Of a stretch of DNA of 64,000 bases, positions 58,450 to 64,000 are shown in pieces. The translations under genes were made by a program, and so were the position numbers. The stretch is from Epiperipatus broadwayi (taxonomy: Eukaryota; Onychophora; Udeonychophora; Euonychophora; Peripatidae): contig JAQFVV010012506.1 of the NCBI GenBank assembly GCA_028023455.1, forward strand, positions 2,472,714 through 2,536,713, written 5' to 3'. Numbering within the stretch: position 1 is the stretch's first letter; every line of letters starts with the position of its first letter. Below the pieces are notes generated by a model. The model was given only the letters and a program-made list of their open reading frames with translations. It did no database searches and had not been told where the DNA came from.

Positions 58450-61145
58450 CATATCTCCAAAACTTTTATAATACATTTAAACATATCTGTTGAAAAATAT
58501 TTAGTTAGAACCAAGGACATTTATATATCTTTCCACAAATAGTATTATCTTATATTGCTTTGATGTTTCTACCAGAACTGTAATATACATATATAATCCG
58601 TAGCAATTTTTTTTCATTCATATTAATTATATGAATAAATGTTATTCTACAACCAGTAAATGGAGAGTTTTCACCATCTCTAATGGCATATATAACATTT
58701 ATGTAATTACTACTAATGAAGTACATTTTATAAGATCAACTTTAGTTTTGTTTTATATATTATACCAGAAATGTTATGGTACCTCTTTTGAATACTCATA
58801 TATATGCATATTTACAAATGAATATATTAATCTGTAACTAGATTATTTTTATATCAAAATGATGAACTATCAGATTAATGAAGAATAATTAAACATTAAG
58901 TTTGCTTAATTAAGTATAATCAAGAGTGATAGTAATGATGATGATTAATCCAGGTTATATCTTCTGATCATCATATGTCAAGTCATATCTCAGATAATCA
59001 TACTTAATTTTCATCCATAAGTAATTTTATTTATAGATGCAGTTTGAACTATGTTAACTCTAACTTGGAGTGTCACTTTCTTCTGAGAAAGAATGCCAAT
59101 GGATTTTTTATCCTCTTGAAACATCATCTCAAATTTTCCTAATAATAACCCAACAATTTTCCCAGCTGAAAACATGATTTATATATCATTATAACTCATT
59201 TTTAAACCAATTATGTTGGAAAGATCAGTCGATGATAAATCTAAAACTTCAGAAAGACTTCAATCTTCCATCTATTTATGAAATCTTTCTTTCTAACATA
59301 TTCAAACTCAATATTAACATTATGAGTTTATTGACAGAATAACAAATATAATAATAATAATGATAAAATATAAATCGATATAAAATATATCTATTTACTC
59401 TGCAATATTAGTATTTGTAAATAAATAAAAAAATTGACAATCGTTACACACGCACACAAAACTATTTATATAATTAAATATCTTACTCTTATAAAAATTA
59501 TAAATTATTGAGTCCTCATTTAAAAGTAGTTTATTATCATAGGTACATCATTATGCTTTCATAGGTAATTAAAAAATACTTTTAAATAGTTTGAGTTATC
59601 GATTTAAGATTGAGTCCATATCTGTTAATTATTATGATGGATTCCTTATTGTCAGTAATTTTCTTTTTTAGTAGGTGATCTATATAACTGAAGGCAATGA
59701 GAAAACAGTTTTATTGTGAGAAAGCAAAAGCTATGTTTTACATCACCATTTCTAGATTCACTGCAGTTTTCACTACTGAAAAAGCTACACCATTCAAGGC
59801 TTTAGCTGGTGCATTTCATTTGATTTAACACATAATTTTCCTCGTTTTCATCATACAGAAATTTATCCTAATAGCTGAATTTAATTTAGTACTGAAAAAT
59901 ACTTTAATGGCCATATTTTTGAAAACCAATAACTTAGAACTTCTTATGCTTTGATGGGTTTCTTAATATTAATAGTTACATGAAATTCTTGATGGGCATT
60001 TTGACACTTGGTCCATATCTTCTGCTTCTCTTTCCTTATTAATTAATATATATAGTTTTTGCCAATAAACCTATCTTTCCAACAACCTCAGCTTGTTTTC
60101 TTTCTGGCTGTTTTTTTCTTTGTTCTTGTTTTATTTTATCTCATAATTATTATTGATTAGTTATTTTTCTTTCTTTGTTCTAACTTTAAATAAATCTAGT
60201 AATTATCATTATTCAGTTGTTTTTCTATCAACATCATATTACCAGTTTACATTTAATTAAAACTATTAAATGAATTTGCAAAAAAAAAATTTTTATATAA
60301 ATACAAAAGGTGTTTCCAACTTTTGGTAACTCATGTCTAAACAATTCAATTTGATTCTTATAAACTCTTTTCTTAAATATCCATATAGCAACACTGTGTG
60401 GAAAATAGGCATCTTTGTGCAAAATAACACATTCTATGAAATACAATTTTTAAATTAAAGTACATTTTGTCTCATTGCAAAAAAAATTGGAAATATGGCT
60501 TTAGTCATTTAATACTTTTGGTAAATACCTTACATGTTTTATTCATTTATTTCTACAAAATAAACTGGAGATTAAAATACATGCTAAAATAAAACAAATT
60601 AATGTTTAAAAAAATAATTTTTGAAACAATAGCTTAAAACAAAAATATTTATTTAGTAAGCAAAAATTTATTGAGTTTTAAAATTTTATTTTTTTCTTTC
60701 AACAGTTTTCATATTATTTTTTGGACAATTCTCTGAAATTGCTAGTAGAGATAGGCAATATCTGCAAATAAAATAATTTGTTTAAATATTTAAGTGTTTT
60801 TATCATATTTATAATAACCCTTCACCATTACCCATACACACACATACCTATGAAAAACACCACAGTCTCCCCTTTTTGAGCCAGCTCTGATAGTAATTCT
60901 ACTTCTAGTTTACCTACCTTGTTATTAAAATATTATCTGCAGTGAGAGTATGATTCTCTGGAATGTTCAATCTCCAAGCTCCACCCCACATAGAAGAAAA
61001 GATAGTCTGCCTTGCCTCCATTATTCTTTCTGAAGTTCAATTGTTATAAAAAATGATGTAGCTCTCATCAATATTTAGATCAACTTTAAACAGCATGTCC
61101 TTGTTTATTAGAAAACTCATTCAAAATCTCTTATGCATAAACTTA
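58450..61145. other. No gene seen
   Basis: AT-rich. The stretches 59040-59300 and 59700-60060 are a little more complex but show no motif I can name on either strand. The minus-strand reading of 60880-61120 contains MEARQTIFSSMWGGAWRLN, not recognised. Confidence 0.4.
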
Positions 61146-61150
61146 TTCAC

Positions 61151-61196
61151 ATTTTAAAGGACTATAACTATTAACAAAGTTATAGTCCTTTAAAAT
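61151..61196. repeat. Perfect 19-bp palindrome with 8-base loop
   Basis: ATTTTAAAGGACTATAACT (61151-61169) and its exact reverse complement (61178-61196) around ATTAACAA. Could be a MITE end-pair, a cruciform site or a small structured transcript. Confidence 0.9.
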
Positions 61197-62131
61197 ATTT
61201 GTTATTATTTAATTGTTTTATATGCATGCTATCCATTATTAATAACTATAATTTATTATATATATATTGTATAATATTTTAAATTTTCATACTTAAATTG
61301 TTTATTGATGTAAATTTTACATTTCATTAGGACCATCAGACTAGGTCAACTTTTAATAACAGCTTATATAACTCTTTTATTCCATTAGCATTATCATGTT
61401 AAAAATAGTTGTTTGTTTTAAAAATCTACTAATTACCTTTAATTCAGAACCACTCACACATAACTTGTTTATATTTTCTATTACCAAAAATAGCTTTTTT
61501 TTGTTTTTGTTCAATAATAAAACATTTACATTACTTTATTATTTAATTCTTTTAATGCTTATTAATAACTAAGTTGTATTATACATATTACACTTCATTA
61601 TATATTTCAATAATCAGGGATTCAGCCAGTATTTATTTAAGAGAAGAAATTTTAAATATTCCTATTTAGATTGTTTATTTGATAGATTTTTAGAAGGTAT
61701 TAAAATGTCTTGCACTTTATTTTGCTTATTTATAGGTTATATTGTATAACTTCAAAAAAAATCAAACACTTGGTTTGTTCCACTAGATGCATTTTTTAGA
61801 CATTTTGTTAATAGTACAATCATCTAGGAGTTTTATTACAATCAAGAGCATTGTATTAAATAATATTGTTCCCATAAAATTTGTTAAGAATTAAATATTT
61901 TGGCATGCACATCTTTTTAAAATTGTTTTTTACTCATTCTGTTTTCATTAGAATTGGCTCATAATATGGATTACAAATCAATTATGAGTTTTAGCTAGAG
62001 GGCAATCCTGAGTCCACATCCAAAGAAAAGCAATTTAGTAAAATATTGCAAAAGATATTACAGCATAGAAAAAAATAATATTAAAAATACGATTAAGTCA
62101 AATAATTTTTTACTTTTGGGAAATATATATA

Positions 62132-62266
62132 TATTCTAGCAAGTGTGCGTGTGTGGTGCAACTGTTCCTCAAAGTTATAAAGTGTTTGTTTTTAGTTATC
62201 TATTTTATATTAACACTTTATAGCTTTTGGGAACAGTTGCACCTCACATGCACATGTGCTAGAATA
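62132..62266. repeat. 55-bp inverted repeat, MITE-like
   Basis: Arms 62132-62186 and 62212-62266 are reverse complements at roughly 85 per cent by eye, starting TATTCTAGC and carrying GGTGCAACTGTTCC and TATAAAGTGTT. The loop is 25 bp. No ORF. Terminal duplications are not clear because of AT repeats. Confidence 0.75.
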
Positions 62267-62269
62267 TTA

Positions 62270-63016
62270 AAAATAGGAAAAGCTATTTCATAAAACATTT
62301 AAAAAGATATACAGCATAATAATAAAAAGAAAAGTTAACAAAATATTTTATACAAGTCAGTAGCAGAATCAATACTATGATCCCACATTCCAGAGGCTGT
62401 CACTTTACTACTGCTCCAAACTGAATAAGAAGCATGAGCTCTGTAAAGCATTGTTGATAAACATAATATCATCACACAGAATTACTCTAATTGAGCTAAT
62501 ATTTTTAAAATGTTTTATTTTTAAATAAATTATTAATAGTAATGTGTTACTTTTTAATATAAATTAAGATATTTAAATAAAAAAGTTTGGGAAATCTAAA
62601 AAATTTCATTTAAATATAAATTGTATTAATCATAGCTACAAATAAGCATCAGCCTGTTAAGTTTAGTGAAATGGTAGAGTATATATGTAGTACATTTCAA
62701 GACTTGAGCAATCGTTACAAGTCTAAGTAAAAAAGTATTCCTCTTATATTTACAATCAGAATGTGTCTCTAACAATAAAGTGATTCTGAAATCTAAAAAT
62801 TTACACATTTAAGTTTTATTATGACAACAAAATGGCATCTGATTTAACACAATGACAAGATTCTTGAAATTTGAGGTTTGAACAATGTCACAATAAGTCT
62901 AATTAAAGAAGTATTTCTCTCTATTTAAATAAAAATATTTATCCTCAGAACATATTTCTAACAATGAAATGATTTGAAAATGTAAACATTTTCATTTAAA
63001 TATAAATTTTATTAAT
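62270..63016. other. No gene seen
   Basis: AT-rich. 62370-62425 has a SINE-like complexity (CAGAGGCTGTCACTTTACTA) without clear boxes. Confidence 0.35.
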
Positions 63017-63017
63017 T

Positions 63018-64000
63018 CCCCCCCCCCCATGATTAAGCAGTTTTGTGCCCTGCACAATTTGCAGACCCACATGTGGCAATCCTGTATCCACATTCTCTAT
63101 TTGGTCAATAAAAGGTGATGTGATGCACTGTGACTTCTTATATAGAGTCAGGAATCTCTTAGACACTATGCCCACAGAAACCTGTTAGCCATTTTACTTT
63201 ACCTTTCCATTCCCTTCCCTAAGTTTTCCCATATTCTTTTCTATCCTGTTCCATCCCATTTCCACAGCATAATCTTTGTCAACTCCACAGTCTTTATATC
63301 CAAACCCCCCTTATCTTTTCCCAAACCCAGCATAAAAAACCAATAACCTGCTTTCTGTATAATCACTTTGTTTATATTTATTCTTTCACATTTTCATTTT
63401 TTGTATCCTTTCTGCTTTCAGGCATTTACATTAAATTAACAGATACCTAATATTTTTTATGCCTTCATTATACAACTTCCAGACTAAATCACCCACATTT
63501 TTTCATTTATGTGTATATTCCCTTGTTACTAAAGATCCTGTTTGAGCCTTAAACAATAAACTACATTCCTTGTTATTATCATAAATTAATTCACCCCAAT
63601 ATTCTGTTTACTTATATATATATAAACTTTTTACTCTCCATACTAGTTCTCCACCACTCCAACTACCTATATTTTATTAATGTATCTATTCTTCTATCCC
63701 ATTCCTCACTACTATAACATTCAACAATGCTCCTAACACATTCATCCCACTTCTATTATAAGTATACTGACATAAATTTTTTATCCAAATCTTCTGTATA
63801 CTGTACTATATTTCTCACCCATGTTGTTGTCTATGCTTTACTCATAACCTAGTTAAATACTATTTTGGCTATTCTCTTATTATCCATGATCTGCAATCTA
63901 CCAAACATTTTCATTTTGCTTTTTTCATCTCTCATATAAAAATTTGACCATTCCATTTCTTTTTGAATTACCTCTTTTGCCATCCACACATCTACATCTA
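63018..64000 (-). pseudogene. LINE-like C-terminal relic with G-rich tail, cut by window end
   Basis: On the minus strand from 63999 down to ~63535 one frame stays largely open over ~150 codons with about eight stops: VWMAKEVIQKEMEWSNFYMR, MKMFGRLQIMDNKRIAKI, VEC then EEWDRRIDTLIKY, CSLLFKAQTGSLVTR. The residue spacing (W, D/R-rich helices, then LFKAQTGSL) resembles the C-terminal region of some LINE ORF2 proteins. The element then ends with CATG and a run of 11 G (C run 63018-63028). The source strand continues past base 64000. Clade uncertain. Confidence 0.45.

Overview
This window looks like AT-rich, gene-poor nuclear DNA from a eukaryote, most likely an invertebrate animal. The evidence is long AT-rich stretches with frequent stops, abundant microsatellites, tRNA-derived SINEs, several non-LTR retrotransposon lineages, a Penelope-like element and a Merlin-type DNA transposon relic. 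I see no bacterial-style operons and no convincing host protein-coding gene. Every coding-like segment I can identify is a decayed mobile-element gene. The species cannot be assigned from the sequence alone.

Layout, left to right. Bases 1-660 are richer in GC and CpG than what follows and may belong to a host transcript. An RTE-type endonuclease relic (2440-3050, minus) and a tailed SINE with a 15-bp target duplication (3263-3393) follow. Then come the first hammerhead-bearing repeat (5099-5412), a LINE thumb relic (6480-7070, minus) and a 4.5-kb Penelope-like cluster (7075-11590) made of one inverted and two tandem copies with RT and GIY-YIG domains. Between 12 and 20 kb lie dispersed repeats, a 108-bp fold-back (15304-15669), a head-to-head pair of hammerhead repeats (16085-16575) and a CTAT-type microsatellite. 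A LINE endonuclease relic sits at 23.5-25.1 kb (minus). A cluster of hammerhead repeats lies at 33.07-33.95 kb, two SINEs at 37-38.4 kb, and a tandem 417-bp hammerhead unit at 41.18-41.72 kb abuts a 3.9-kb minus-strand LINE (41716-45600: zinc-knuckle ORF1, endonuclease, RT). At 50.6-56 kb a complete-looking 3.2-kb RTE element has inserted into the RT catalytic motif of another LINE. At 56.05-57.22 kb a second, unrelated hammerhead-bearing family is followed by a Merlin transposase relic (57.5-58.4 kb). The window ends inside another minus-strand LINE-like relic (63.0-64.0 kb).

The most interesting content is structural RNA. Two repeat families carry motifs that fit the type-I hammerhead ribozyme: CUGANGA, a stem II hairpin in the first family, GAAA, a very short palindromic stem III, an NUH cleavage triplet, and complementary stem I strands. 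In the first family stem I is a 5-bp plus 5-bp helix with a three-base bulge at the same place in several copies. Most of these loci, like the Penelope cluster, combine tandem or partial copies with a head-to-head inverted partner. That architecture is typical of Penelope-like insertions and of hammerhead-bearing retroelements. My working hypothesis is that these are non-autonomous, retrozyme-like or Smalpha-like elements mobilised by Penelope-type or LINE machinery. The motifs and pairings are read directly from the sequence. Cleavage activity and the identity of the mobilising enzyme are inference.
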